A stretch of 64,000 nucleotides of DNA from an uncultured beta proteobacterium (GCA_903905735.1 CAIVHU010000128.1:1-64000), one strand, 5' to 3'. Numbered from the stretch's first letter, positions 8,342 through 17,552 are shown. Notes: generated by a model not told the origin, from the sequence alone. Program-made: numbers and translations.

Positions 8342-10522
8342 TCAATGCTTTTGTGAAGAGGTCAACTCAAAGGTGCGCAGGCCCGCACTTATCAATTCCG
8401 GGCTGATGTCCAGTGCCCAAGCGGCCGCCACCGCCGCCAACGCCGTGTCTGGACGCGCTCGGGCATCTGGCGAAAGCGTATTGAGGGCAATTTGGGCCAC
8501 AGCCGCCTGGCCTTGGGCCAACACCATGTGCGCTGCCTGTGCAAAGACCGCCCGTCCGCCAACCGCGCGGTGCACCACCATCGCCGACGAATCCGGGTTG
8601 CGGCCGTAAAAGATCACCTTGCCGTCACACAAGGATGCCAGGTCGGCCACCTGCGCATCATCGGCGTTGAGAACGGCTGTGCCGTGCGGCAGGATCACAT
8701 CGACCTGGGTTCGAACCACGTTGAAAAGTTTGTCCAGATCGTCAATATAAAACTCGGCCACACTTTCCAGACCGCTGACATCTGTGACCACACCCACGGT
8801 GCACTTGTCGTAGGCCAGGCCTTCACTCAGAATCCGGCGGCTGCTGTGCTCAAAAACGGCCACTTCCAGCGAGCGGTTGATCAGCAGGTTCTGCCCGGCA
8901 TCCCAGCCCGTGCTGTCCTTGGCACTCACCTGGCGCGCACCGAGGTAAAAACCGTCCTGGCATGCCAGACCCACTTTCTGGCCCTTGATGTGCAGCAACC
9001 AGGTAATCAGCCGTGCGATAGACGTGGTGCTGCGACTGCCAGTGACACCCACCAAGGGGATCCGCCCTACCCCGCCACGTGCCTGCTCCAGCCCAAAAAG
9101 GTGCGAAATGATGGCCTTGCCAATCGCGCGTGTGTGGCCGCTGGCGGGTTTCAGATGGGCCAGCAAGCCCGGGCTGGCGTTGACCTCAATCACTGCGCCG
9201 CGTTGCTCTGACAAGGGCCGGGAAGCATCTTCCATCACCATATCGACACCCGCAATATCGAGTCCAACCACCCGCGCCGCCAAGCTGGCCATGGCCGCCA
9301 CGCTAGGGTGCACGTCGTCAGTGATATCAAAGGCCACGTTGCCATTGCGCTGGATCAAAACCTGTTGACTCTGTTTGGGGACCGAATAGGCGGTAAGGCC
9401 CTGGCGCTCCAACTCAAGAATGATCTCGGCAGACTCATGCGGTTTGACTTCGTTGAGCGGGAAGTCCTCGGTGGTGCCACGACGCGGATCAGCATTGAGT
9501 TGCTGGTTCACCAGAGAAATAATGTTGGATTCACCATCGCCCGTGACCCATGCCGTCTCGCCGCGCGCGACAGCCACCACACGCCGCCCCACGACCAGCA
9601 GCCGGTGCTCGTTGCCGGGAATGAACTGTTCAACGATGACGCTGCTTTCGCCTTTGCGCAATGCCAGCGCGAACGCGGTCTCGACATCTTTTTGAGTGTT
9701 CAGGTTCAGCGACACGCCCCGGCCATGGTTACCGTTGTAGGGCTTGACGGCCACCGGCAAACCCACTGCCTGAGCCGCCTCCCAGGCCTCCTCGGCTGTT
9801 TTGACCACCTGCCCATGCGGCACCGGCACACCGCTCGATTGCAGCAGTGACTTGGTGAGGTCCTTGTCACAGGCAATTTCTTCGGCAATGGCCGAGGTCT
9901 GGTCAGTCTCGGCGGTCCAGATCCGGCGCTGGCTGGCCCCGTGACCGAGCTGAACCAGGTTGCCGTCGGTGAGTCGCAGATTTGGAATGCCACGATCGGT
10001 GGCCGCTTCCACGATATGTGCCGTGCTTGGGCCCATGCAGTGCGTATCGACCAGTTCACTGAGTTGTGCAATCGCTGCCGTCAAGTCAAAAGCCATGTCA
10101 TGGATGGCCGCATGCACCACGTCCAGCCCGACCGCCAGCGCAGCCCGGCCCACCTGCTCTTGCCGGGTGCGAAACGCCATTTTGTAAACACCGCGCACCG
10201 AGGTTTGCCGGGTTTTGCCAAAACCGGTGCGCATGCCAGCCATGTTTTGCAGTTCCAGCACCACATGCTCCAGGATGTGGCCCGCCCATGTGCCCTCGCG
10301 TAGCCGCTCCAGAAACCCGCCGGGTTCACCAATACCGCAGCGATGCACCGCCAGGCCGGGCAGCATGGCGGTCAAACGCTCATAAAATCCGGGCAAGGTA
10401 TTGGAGGGAAAATCTTCCAGGTCGCCAATGTCAACCCAAACTTCAATGACCGGACGGTAGGTCCAGATGTTGGGGCCGCGCAGATGGGACACGCGCAGCA
10501 ATTGAATGGTCTTCGTTGTCAT
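8342..10522 (-). CDS. cphA': cyanophycin synthetase paralog with degenerate Mur-ligase half (CphA'/CphA2-like)
   Basis: This 726-residue paralog is collinear with the neighbouring cphA through the N domain and a well-conserved ATP-grasp domain (VAVKPYNGNHGRGVSLNL, EVNASPGLLAHLKP). In the Mur-like half the P-loop reads GVTGSRSTTSIARL (Gly495 onward), so the second Gly and the catalytic Lys of GTNGKTT are gone. The protein stops about 130 residues early, lacking the third Mur-ligase domain that contains DYGHNPD in CphA. Cyanobacterial CphA2 enzymes are similarly reduced and polymerise beta-Asp-Arg dipeptides with one ATP site; whether that applies here is inference. It is the first gene of the pair and is divergent from the exporter gene. 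Confidence 0.9.
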   Translation of the reverse strand: MTTKTIQLLRVSHLRGPNIWTYRPVIEVWVDIGDLEDFPSNTLPGFYERLTAMLPGLAVHRCGIGEPGGFLERLREGTWAGHILEHVVLELQNMAGMRTGFGKTRQTSVRGVYKMAFRTRQEQVGRAALAVGLDVVHAAIHDMAFDLTAAIAQLSELVDTHCMGPSTAHIVEAATDRGIPNLRLTDGNLVQLGHGASQRRIWTAETDQTSAIAEEIACDKDLTKSLLQSSGVPVPHGQVVKTAEEAWEAAQAVGLPVAVKPYNGNHGRGVSLNLNTQKDVETAFALALRKGESSVIVEQFIPGNEHRLLVVGRRVVAVARGETAWVTGDGESNIISLVNQQLNADPRRGTTEDFPLNEVKPHESAEIILELERQGLTAYSVPKQSQQVLIQRNGNVAFDITDDVHPSVAAMASLAARVVGLDIAGVDMVMEDASRPLSEQRGAVIEVNASPGLLAHLKPASGHTRAIGKAIISHLFGLEQARGGVGRIPLVGVTGSRSTTSIARLITWLLHIKGQKVGLACQDGFYLGARQVSAKDSTGWDAGQNLLINRSLEVAVFEHSSRRILSEGLAYDKCTVGVVTDVSGLESVAEFYIDDLDKLFNVVRTQVDVILPHGTAVLNADDAQVADLASLCDGKVIFYGRNPDSSAMVVHRAVGGRAVFAQAAHMVLAQGQAAVAQIALNTLSPDARARPDTALAAVAAAWALDISPELISAGLRTFELTSSQKH

Positions 10523-10718
10523 GAATTTTTTAAGGTTGTCAATTAAGCGCCAAGCATGAATTTTCAGTTCATTTACGCACGTGTAACCCCAAAACGGCTG
10601 GAAAAATCATAATTATTTGTAAGCACCAGGTTCACGCGTACTATCCTCAAACATTTTGCCAATCGCAGCCAGCCTTCGTTGAGCCTGCGGTCACCTACTG
10701 CCAAAAACCCCGGCCTTT
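10523..10718. promoter_or_regulatory. divergent promoter region of the cyanophycin locus
   Basis: These 196 bases separate cphA' (minus) from the ABC exporter (plus). They are clearly AT-richer than the flanking genes, with runs such as AATCATAATTATTTGTAA near 10606, as expected of promoters. I could not assign a -35/-10 pair or a recognisable operator with confidence. Confidence 0.5.
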
Positions 10719-13001
10719 ATGACTCAAGACGCTGCCGTTCCTGAACCCGTATTGCAAGATATTCCAGCCGACCTGCGCCCGGAAGTCACGTCACAGCTTG
10801 ACAAAAATGAGAGCGTATTGGCCGCGCTGGTGTTTGATCTGGACAACCAGTTGCACTTCGTCAGAGGCATGGTGCTGGTCACCGAGCACCGTGTATTGAC
10901 CCAGGCACCCGATGCCAGCTGGCAGGTTTGGTGCTATCAGCCGGGGCTGGTCATGCATTTGCACGACCACGCTGGCGTGGGTCATCTCGACTTGCTGGAC
11001 AGCCAGGGCCGATTGGCCCACTGGAGCTTCACGCTGGCGCACAACCTGCAGGCGATTCGCCTGGTGGATCAGTTTCAAATCCATCAGACCAGCTTTGTGA
11101 CCGGCCAGCCGCCCATGCTGCCCGAAGGCCGACGCTGCCCGAGTTGCAAAGCCCCGCTTGAGCCCGATCAGGACGAATGTCCGATCTGCACTAAAGTCAT
11201 CCACACACCGCCTTCCACCTGGACGCTGTTCAGGCTCTGGCGCTTTGCCAAACCTTATAGCAAGCAACTGTTTGCGGGTCTGATGTTGACGCTGCTTGGC
11301 ACTGCCGCCAGCCTGGTGCCGCCGTATCTGTCCATGCCCTTGATGGACGAGGTGCTGATTCCGTTCCAGAACGGCCAGCACATCGACCCGATGCTGGTTG
11401 TCAAGTATCTGGGCGGTCTGTTTGGTGCCGCCGTGTTGGCCTGGGGCTTGTCCTGGGCCAAGACCTACATCCTGGCGCTGGTATCGGAGCGCATTGGCGC
11501 GGATTTGCGCACCACTACGTATGAACACCTGCTGCGCATGTCGCTGGAATATTTTGGTGGCAAACGCACGGGTGACCTGATGTCACGCATTGGCAGCGAA
11601 AGCGACCGCATCTGTGTGTTTTTGTCGCTGCACCTGTTGGACTTTGCCTCTGACATCCTGATGCTGATCATGACCGCCGTGATTCTGGTGTCGATCAATC
11701 CGATGCTGGCTCTGGTGACGCTGGTGCCACTGCCGTTCATTGTGTGGATGATCCGCTCGGTGCGGTTCCGGTTGCAAACCGGGTTTGAGAAGATTGACCG
11801 CGTCTGGTCGGCGGTGACCAGCGTGCTAGCCGACACCATTCCGGGTGTGCGCGTGGTCAAGGCATTTGCCCAGGAAGACCGCGAAGCCGCGCGTTTTCGC
11901 GAGGCCAACAAGCAAAACCTGATCGTCAATGACCGTATCAACAAGATCTGGTCAGTGTTTGCGCCCAGCATCTCACTGATGACAGAACTGGGACTACTGG
12001 TGGTCTGGGGCTTTGGCATCTGGCTGGTGTCCAAGTCCCAAATCACCGTGGGTGTGCTGGTGGCGTTTGTCTCCTACATCAGCCGTTTCTACGGGCGACT
12101 GGATTCGATGAGCCGCATCGTCTCGGTGACTGAAAAGTCGGCCTCGGCGGCCAAGCGCATATTTGACATTCTGGACCATGTCTCCAGCGTGCCGGAACCC
12201 ACCCAACCAGTCAAACTGGCGCATGTGCAGGGCCGCATTGAACTCAGCCACGTGAGCTTTCGCTATGGCAATCGCGAGGTCAACAAGGACATCAGTCTGA
12301 CGATCAACCCCGGTGAAATGATTGGTCTGGTGGGCCACAGCGGCTCGGGCAAAAGCACGCTGGTCAACCTGATCTGCCGTTTTTACGATGTATCTGAGGG
12401 TTCGATCAAGATAGATGGTGTTGACGTGCGCTCGCTGCCGGTGGCTGACTACCGCCGCCATATCGGCTTGGTGCTGCAAGAGCCGTTCCTGTTTTTCGGC
12501 ACGATCGCCGAGAACATCGCCTACGGTAAACCACATGCCACGCGAGCCGAGATCATTGCCGCTGCGCGGGCGGCCCATGCGCACGAGTTCATCCTGCGCC
12601 TGGCGCAGGGTTACGACTCGATGGTCGGTGAGCGCGGTCAGGGGTTGTCTGGCGGTGAACGCCAGCGCATCTCGATCGCGCGCGCCCTGCTGATTGACCC
12701 GCGCATCCTGATTCTGGACGAAGCCACCTCGTCGGTCGACTCCGAGACCGAGAAGGAGATCCAGAATGCGCTGGAGAACCTGGTCAAAGGCCGCACCACC
12801 ATCGCCATCGCCCACCGCCTGTCCACCCTGCACCGCGCTGACCGGCTGGTGGTGATGGACCGTGGCCAGATCGTCGAAGTGGGCACGCACGATGTGCTGA
12901 TGGCCGCCGAAGGCGCCTACTACAACCTGTATCAGGCCCAGGCACGCAACATGGATGTGGACATGGACGATGCCAAAGACCGCCGGAGTGATGACGAATG
13001 A
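10719..13001 (+). CDS. ABC exporter with N-terminal extra domain and zinc ribbon, cyanophycin-linked
   Basis: A 760-residue half-transporter. Residues 170-500 form the six-helix exporter domain and 520-740 the ATPase, with Walker A GHSGSGKST near 540, signature LSGGERQR near 644, Walker B ILILDEATS near 663, and the H-loop AIAHRLST. Unlike ordinary MsbA-type exporters it has about 165 extra N-terminal residues: a beta-rich domain (about 25-125, resembling bacterial PH/GRAM folds by eye) and a four-cysteine zinc ribbon, C140-x2-C143 and C154-x2-C157. The stop overlaps the DUF1854 start (ATGA). I recall this exporter plus DUF1854 as a recurrent companion of cphA in Burkholderiales. Its substrate is unknown. 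Confidence 0.88.
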   Translation: MTQDAAVPEPVLQDIPADLRPEVTSQLDKNESVLAALVFDLDNQLHFVRGMVLVTEHRVLTQAPDASWQVWCYQPGLVMHLHDHAGVGHLDLLDSQGRLAHWSFTLAHNLQAIRLVDQFQIHQTSFVTGQPPMLPEGRRCPSCKAPLEPDQDECPICTKVIHTPPSTWTLFRLWRFAKPYSKQLFAGLMLTLLGTAASLVPPYLSMPLMDEVLIPFQNGQHIDPMLVVKYLGGLFGAAVLAWGLSWAKTYILALVSERIGADLRTTTYEHLLRMSLEYFGGKRTGDLMSRIGSESDRICVFLSLHLLDFASDILMLIMTAVILVSINPMLALVTLVPLPFIVWMIRSVRFRLQTGFEKIDRVWSAVTSVLADTIPGVRVVKAFAQEDREAARFREANKQNLIVNDRINKIWSVFAPSISLMTELGLLVVWGFGIWLVSKSQITVGVLVAFVSYISRFYGRLDSMSRIVSVTEKSASAAKRIFDILDHVSSVPEPTQPVKLAHVQGRIELSHVSFRYGNREVNKDISLTINPGEMIGLVGHSGSGKSTLVNLICRFYDVSEGSIKIDGVDVRSLPVADYRRHIGLVLQEPFLFFGTIAENIAYGKPHATRAEIIAAARAAHAHEFILRLAQGYDSMVGERGQGLSGGERQRISIARALLIDPRILILDEATSSVDSETEKEIQNALENLVKGRTTIAIAHRLSTLHRADRLVVMDRGQIVEVGTHDVLMAAEGAYYNLYQAQARNMDVDMDDAKDRRSDDE

Positions 13002-13486
13002 ACACCCCCACAGCCATGACCACGGCCGCTTTTCAGCTCACGCGCAACCCGTTTGGCCGCCTTGTGCTTACCACGCCGCAAGGCGACGTGGTCGAAGACG
13101 TGGTGCCGGTTCGTGCCTTTCCGATCCAGTCACCCGAAGACGGCATCTCGCTGATCCACACCGACGGCCATGAAGTGGCCTGGGTGGACAACCTGGCCGC
13201 CCTGCCCGAACCAGCGCAAAGCTTGATCCGGGAAGATCTGCAAGGTCGCGAGTTCATGCCGACCATTTTGAGCATCGAGGGCGTCACCAGCTTTTCAACG
13301 CCCTGCACCTGGCGCGTCAAGACCGACCGGGGCGACACCAGCTTTGTGCTGCGCGGTGACGAAGACATCCGCCGTGTTGGGCCGACGATTTTGCTGGTGA
13401 CCGACTCGCACGGAATCCAGTTTTTGATTCGTGATGCCGCCACCTTGAGCCGGGAAAGCCGCAAGATTCTGGACCGATTTTTGTAG
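12998..13486 (+). CDS. DUF1854 protein, cyanophycin-linked
   Basis: A 162-residue soluble protein of the DUF1854 family. The ATG at 12998 overlaps the exporter stop codon by four bases, so translation is probably coupled; a second in-frame ATG at 13016 (MTTAAFQLTRN) is an alternative. The sequence is mostly predicted beta strand (RLVLTTPQGDVVEDVVPVRA, GISLIHTDGHEVAWVD, CTWRVKTDRGDTSFVL), with a C-terminal helix SRESRKILDRFL, no signal peptide and no membrane segment. The tight coupling suggests it works with, or regulates, the exporter. Molecular function is unknown. Confidence 0.85.
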   Translation: MNTPTAMTTAAFQLTRNPFGRLVLTTPQGDVVEDVVPVRAFPIQSPEDGISLIHTDGHEVAWVDNLAALPEPAQSLIREDLQGREFMPTILSIEGVTSFSTPCTWRVKTDRGDTSFVLRGDEDIRRVGPTILLVTDSHGIQFLIRDAATLSRESRKILDRFL

Positions 13487-13509
13487 ACATCCGACAGTCT
13501 CCAAGTGCC

Positions 13510-14127
13510 ATGGTCATCAACTTCACCCTGCTCATGCTGGCTCTAGTAGCCGCACTGCTCATGCGCCCTTGGCGCATGATGGCGGGTGCTACCCGACTCA
13601 CGCCGGTACTGGCTGCGCTCACCCTGATTCCCTGGTTGTGGGCCATGCCGAGCCTGCACAAGATGCCGCTGCAGTTGCAGGGCTCTGGCGCGTGCCTGCT
13701 GGTGCTCATGCTGGGCTGGCCGCTGGCCGTGCCGGTGTTGTGTCTGGTGGGGGTGATCGCCGCGCTGATCTCGCCCATGCCGTGGGAGACCGCGCTGGAC
13801 CTGACCGTCTGGCTCGGGCTGGTGCCCGCCACGCTGGCGCTGGGGTTGGGTCTGGCGGTGCGACGATGGATCGGGCCGCACATGTTCGTCTACATCCTGG
13901 GCCGCGCCTTCATTGGCACGGCCTTGTGCGTGTTTGCCGCGAGTTTGCTGGGGCAGTTGGCTGGCCACACCATGCCTGGCATCGACAGCGGCCTGAGTGT
14001 TGTGGCCCACTGGCTGGCCGCTTGGGGCGATGCGTTCATGACCGGCATGTTCACCTCGATGATGGTCGCCTTCAAGCCGGAGTGGCTGGCCACCTGGTCA
14101 GATCGTCTGTATCTGAAGAAATCCTGA
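13510..14127 (+). CDS. polytopic membrane protein, ECF-permease-like (COG3235 type)
   Basis: A 205-residue, very hydrophobic protein with about six predicted membrane helices and few charges except at the C-terminus (SDRLYLKKS). The acidic/aromatic segment MTGMFTSMMVAFKPEWLATW near the end and the overall size resemble the COG3235 family of CbiM-like energy-coupling-factor permeases. It lies 23 bases after the DUF1854 gene on the same strand and may belong to the same transcript. No ECF ATPase or T component is nearby, so a transport role is only inferred. Confidence 0.65.
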   Translation: MVINFTLLMLALVAALLMRPWRMMAGATRLTPVLAALTLIPWLWAMPSLHKMPLQLQGSGACLLVLMLGWPLAVPVLCLVGVIAALISPMPWETALDLTVWLGLVPATLALGLGLAVRRWIGPHMFVYILGRAFIGTALCVFAASLLGQLAGHTMPGIDSGLSVVAHWLAAWGDAFMTGMFTSMMVAFKPEWLATWSDRLYLKKS

Positions 14128-14162
14128 ACGCTCCGCAACCGACATAAAAATATATAACAAAT

Positions 14163-14200
14163 CGGCCTCTAGCCCTTATAGAGAAAGGGCGAGAAGCTCC
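14163..14200. repeat. AGCCCTTAT palindromic repeat, copy between COG3235 gene and serB
   Basis: CGGCCTCTAGCCCTTATAGA is followed by GAAAGGGCGAGAAGCTCC. This is one of about ten related copies in the window; the full form is AAATAGCT-N-AGCCCTTAT-N-ATAAGGGCT-N-AGCTATTT. Many Comamonadaceae genomes carry such elements in quantity. Here the hairpin could also act as a weak terminator ahead of serB. Confidence 0.75.
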
Positions 14201-14220
14201 TGAATATATAGTAAAAATTC

Positions 14221-14934
14221 ATGACACACACTGAATTCGCCCCCGGCCTGCGCATTGCAGGGATCACCCCGCCGCTGCGCCTGACAGACTTCAAACTCAT
14301 TGCCTTTGACATGGACTCCACCCTGATCGACATGGAATGTGTCGACGAAATTGCCGATGCGGTAGGCAAGAAACCTGAGGTGGCCGCCATCACCGAGGCG
14401 GCCATGCAGGGTGATATCACCGACTACAAAGAGAGCTTGAGACAGCGCGTGGCGCTACTCAAGGGTGTTACCACAGCGCAAATCGACCGCATCTACACCG
14501 AGCGCCTGCGCCTGAACCTGGGTGCGGCCGAACTGGTGGCCGCCTGCAAGCAGGCCGGGCTGAAGCTGTTGCTGGTTTCAGGAGGCTTCACCTACTTTAC
14601 CGACCGCTTGCGCGACCGATTGGGCATGGATGGCACCCGCGCCAATGTGCTGGAAGTGCAAGGAGGCATCCTCACCGGCCGCATGGTCGATCAGCCTTGG
14701 GGTGACATTTGCGATGGTGATGAAAAACGCAGCATGCTGCTGCAAACCTGCGCCCAACTGGGCATCGAGCCCCGTCAGGCCATTGCCGTGGGCGATGGTG
14801 CCAATGACCTGCCGATGATGGGTGTTGTCGGCCTGTCGGTGGCCTACCACGCCAAACCCGCGGTGATCGAACGCGCCAATGTGTCGATCGAGTCGGGTGG
14901 GCTCGATCGCTTGCTGGACATCCTCGTCCGTTAG
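14221..14934 (+). CDS. serB: phosphoserine phosphatase
   Basis: SerB hydrolyses L-phosphoserine in the last step of serine synthesis. The 237-residue HAD-family protein has the nucleophile motif FDMDSTLI (DxDST), the substrate-binding ECVDEIA helix, motif II LLVSGGFTYF, and motif III/IV VGDGANDLPMM. It is shorter than E. coli SerB because it lacks the N-terminal ACT-like region, as is common in this group. It converges with the TrpB-like gene 36 bases downstream. Confidence 0.95.
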   Translation: MTHTEFAPGLRIAGITPPLRLTDFKLIAFDMDSTLIDMECVDEIADAVGKKPEVAAITEAAMQGDITDYKESLRQRVALLKGVTTAQIDRIYTERLRLNLGAAELVAACKQAGLKLLLVSGGFTYFTDRLRDRLGMDGTRANVLEVQGGILTGRMVDQPWGDICDGDEKRSMLLQTCAQLGIEPRQAIAVGDGANDLPMMGVVGLSVAYHAKPAVIERANVSIESGGLDRLLDILVR

Positions 14935-14970
14935 GCGCTGCCGCCAGCGGGCCGCGCCACCCCGTCAGAA

Positions 14971-16341
14971 TTAAGCCGGTTCAGGCACGCTGGGCAGGCC
15001 CGCCAAAGCCATCGCCAATTCGCTCTCGGCATAGGTTTCGTCGGTCAACTCACCGGCAAAGTACTTTTGATACGAGGCCATGTCAAAGTGGCCGTGGCCT
15101 GACAAGTTAAACAGAATCGTCTCTGCCTTGCCTTCGCGCTTGCAGCGCAGCGCCTCTTCAATCGCGCCTTTGACCGCGTGGTTGGCCTCGGGTGCGGGCA
15201 CGATGCCTTCAGCGCGGGCAAACATCACGCCTGCGGCAAAACATTCGACCTGGTTGTAGGCCACGGCTTCCATCAGACCCAACTGCATCGCGTGCGACAC
15301 CATCGGGGCCATGCCGTGGTAGCGCAGGCCACCGGCATGAAAACCTGGCGGCGTGAACTGACTACCCAGCGTGTGCATCTTGGTCAGCGGGGTCATTTTG
15401 GCCGTGTCGCCAAAGTCATACGCGTATTTACCGCGGGTGAGCGACGGGCAGGCAGCGGGCTCGACCGCCACAAAACGTGAGGTCTGGCCGCCGCGCAAGC
15501 CATGCCCCATAAACGGGAACGCAATCCCGGCAAAGTTGGAGCCGCCACCCGTGCAACCCACCACCACGTCGGGCCAGGTGTCGGCCATCTCCATCTGCTT
15601 CATGCATTCCAGGCCAATGATGCTCTGGTGCACCAACACGTGGTTGAGGACCGAGCCGAGTGCATATTTGGTGTCATCTCGCTTGACAGCCTGTTCCACC
15701 GCCTCGGAAATCGCGATGCCCAGGCTGCCCGGATGATCCGGCCGCTTGGCAAGCACCGAGCGGCCGTATTCAGTTTCCATCGACGGTGATGCCACACAAC
15801 GCGCGCCATAGGTTTCCATCACAGCGCGGCGATACGGCTTCTGGTCATAGGATACGCGCACCTGAAACACCTCCACCTCCAATCCGAAATGCGCCCCCGC
15901 AAACGCCAGCGAGGTGCCCCACTGCCCGGCACCGGTTTCGGTGGTCAGACGCTTGACACCGGCCTCTTTGTTGTAGAACGCCTGCGCCACGGCGGTGTTC
16001 GGCTTGTGACTGCCCGCCGGGCTGACACCTTCATATTTGTAATAGATCTTGGCACAGGTGCCCAGCGCTTTTTCCAGGCCATGGGCGCGGTACAGCGGTG
16101 CCGGGCGCCACAGGCGGTACAGGTCACGCACGGGTTCAGGAATCTCAATCTCGCGCTCGGTGCTGACCTCCTGCATGATTAGCGCCATGGGGAACAGCGG
16201 TGCCAGATCTTCCGGGCCCACCGGCTGCATGGTGCCCGGGTGCAGAACTGCCGGCAGAGGCGTGGGATAGTCCGCCTGCAGGTTGTACCAGGCTTTGGGC
16301 ATCTGGTCTTCGTTGAGTAAAAACTTGGTCTGCTGGCTCAT
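14971..16341 (-). CDS. TrpB2-type tryptophan synthase beta-like PLP enzyme
   Basis: The 456-residue protein belongs to the TrpB2 branch, which is longer than TrpB1 and carries extra N-terminal segments (FLLNEDQMPKAWYNLQADYP). PLP-lysine region: YEGVSPAGSHKPNTA; phosphate loop: GCTGGGSNFAG; TTETGAGQWG is also conserved. TrpB2 enzymes condense indole with serine, or act as stand-alone salvage or phosphoserine-dependent enzymes; the adjacency to serB is suggestive. I chose the ATG at 16341, preceded by AAGGA at proper spacing, over longer in-frame starts. No trpA is adjacent. Confidence 0.9.
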   Translation of the reverse strand: MSQQTKFLLNEDQMPKAWYNLQADYPTPLPAVLHPGTMQPVGPEDLAPLFPMALIMQEVSTEREIEIPEPVRDLYRLWRPAPLYRAHGLEKALGTCAKIYYKYEGVSPAGSHKPNTAVAQAFYNKEAGVKRLTTETGAGQWGTSLAFAGAHFGLEVEVFQVRVSYDQKPYRRAVMETYGARCVASPSMETEYGRSVLAKRPDHPGSLGIAISEAVEQAVKRDDTKYALGSVLNHVLVHQSIIGLECMKQMEMADTWPDVVVGCTGGGSNFAGIAFPFMGHGLRGGQTSRFVAVEPAACPSLTRGKYAYDFGDTAKMTPLTKMHTLGSQFTPPGFHAGGLRYHGMAPMVSHAMQLGLMEAVAYNQVECFAAGVMFARAEGIVPAPEANHAVKGAIEEALRCKREGKAETILFNLSGHGHFDMASYQKYFAGELTDETYAESELAMALAGLPSVPEPA

Positions 16342-16427
16342 GGCGGGTCCTTGGGGGTTCAGGTGGTGAAAAAAGGCTTGAATTGACTCTGTCTTGGTCA
16401 CACAAATTGTGCACCATGACGGACGGC

Positions 16428-17552
16428 TCAAGGCGCTTGCTGACGGGTCTGACGACTGAAAAATTCCCACATCACGTCATTGGCCGAGATGGCGCTGGAA
16501 GGTGGCTCGTTGCTGCGGGGTTTGTGACCACCGGGCCAGGAATGACCGCCGGTTTCAGTCACACAAAGCTGCACTTCAACGCCGCTTTGGCAGGGTGAGT
16601 AGCGCTCACAGGTCGCGCCGGGTGCGTCGATCACGCGTTTGGGCTTGGCTGTGCAGCCGTCCATGGCGGTCCATTTGGCGATTGTGCCCGGTACCGACGT
16701 GTAGTCGGCCTCTGCCGATCGGTTCATCGCCGCAGGCCCTACGCCGCTCATGAACAGCACATGATCATCGTCTTTGGCATGAATGTGCAGCACCGACACG
16801 GGTCTGGCAGGCTGGCACTGGCGGATATTGTCCGTACCCGCCACGGCGGCAATGGCGCTGAACACGTCAGAGGCTTCACACGCCAGGCGGTAGGCCATCA
16901 TGCCGCCGTTGGACATGCCGGTGGCGTAGATGCGTTGCGGGTCAATATGGAGTTGTGCCGAAATACTGCTCACCATCTGGCGGATGAAGCCAACATCATC
17001 GACCTGCCTGTCGCGCGCACCGCCACAGCAGTTGCCGGCATTCCATGTGGCCAGTTTGCCGCTTTTGAAAGGGCTGGAGCCGTTGGGGAAGGCTACCACC
17101 GCGCCTTCACGCTCCGAGGTGGTGATCAGACCATATTTGCTGTCATCTGTCTGGTCATCCATGTTGCCCCCGCCGCCGTGCAGGGCCACCAGCAAGGGCG
17201 CAGGGTGTGACGGCGTGTAGCTTCTGGGGACATGCACCAGATACAGCCGCTCCAGCCCGTCATGGTTGAGGTTAAAGCGATAGTCGCCAGCCTGGGCACT
17301 TGCCCCCGGCCCTGCAGGTGCTGGCGCACGGGTGTCTGACTGAGACTCAGAGCGCGCCTGCGGGCGTTGCAGCAGACGCTCCTTCAAGCATTCGCGCAGC
17401 GAGCCGTCCTGCGCGGCACAGGGTTGCGACACCAGAAAACCCATGCTGACCAGCAGCATCAGGACCATGAGCCAAAGGGGGCGAAGATCGTTTGCTTTGC
17501 TTTGCGTTGCATGGAGGCTCCAGTCAGGGTTCTGCTGGCGCTGATTTTGCAC
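16428..17552 (-). CDS. secreted CE1-family esterase / PHB depolymerase-like protein (LpqC type)
   Basis: A 374-residue alpha/beta hydrolase. Landmarks: an oxyanion HGGGGNMDD, the nucleophile elbow GMSNGGMMAYRLA (Ser), a late Asp in HIHAKDDDHV, and the catalytic His in GGHSWPGG. This matches the COG3509 family of polyhydroxybutyrate depolymerase and feruloyl-esterase-like enzymes. A hydrophobic stretch LMVLMLLVSMGFLVSQPCAAQ indicates export. The start is uncertain: GTG 17552 gives a long n-region, while ATG 17468 starts just before the hydrophobic core. Six cysteines in the mature part suit a periplasmic or secreted protein. The true substrate is unknown. Confidence 0.8.
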   Translation of the reverse strand: MQNQRQQNPDWSLHATQSKANDLRPLWLMVLMLLVSMGFLVSQPCAAQDGSLRECLKERLLQRPQARSESQSDTRAPAPAGPGASAQAGDYRFNLNHDGLERLYLVHVPRSYTPSHPAPLLVALHGGGGNMDDQTDDSKYGLITTSEREGAVVAFPNGSSPFKSGKLATWNAGNCCGGARDRQVDDVGFIRQMVSSISAQLHIDPQRIYATGMSNGGMMAYRLACEASDVFSAIAAVAGTDNIRQCQPARPVSVLHIHAKDDDHVLFMSGVGPAAMNRSAEADYTSVPGTIAKWTAMDGCTAKPKRVIDAPGATCERYSPCQSGVEVQLCVTETGGHSWPGGHKPRSNEPPSSAISANDVMWEFFSRQTRQQAP

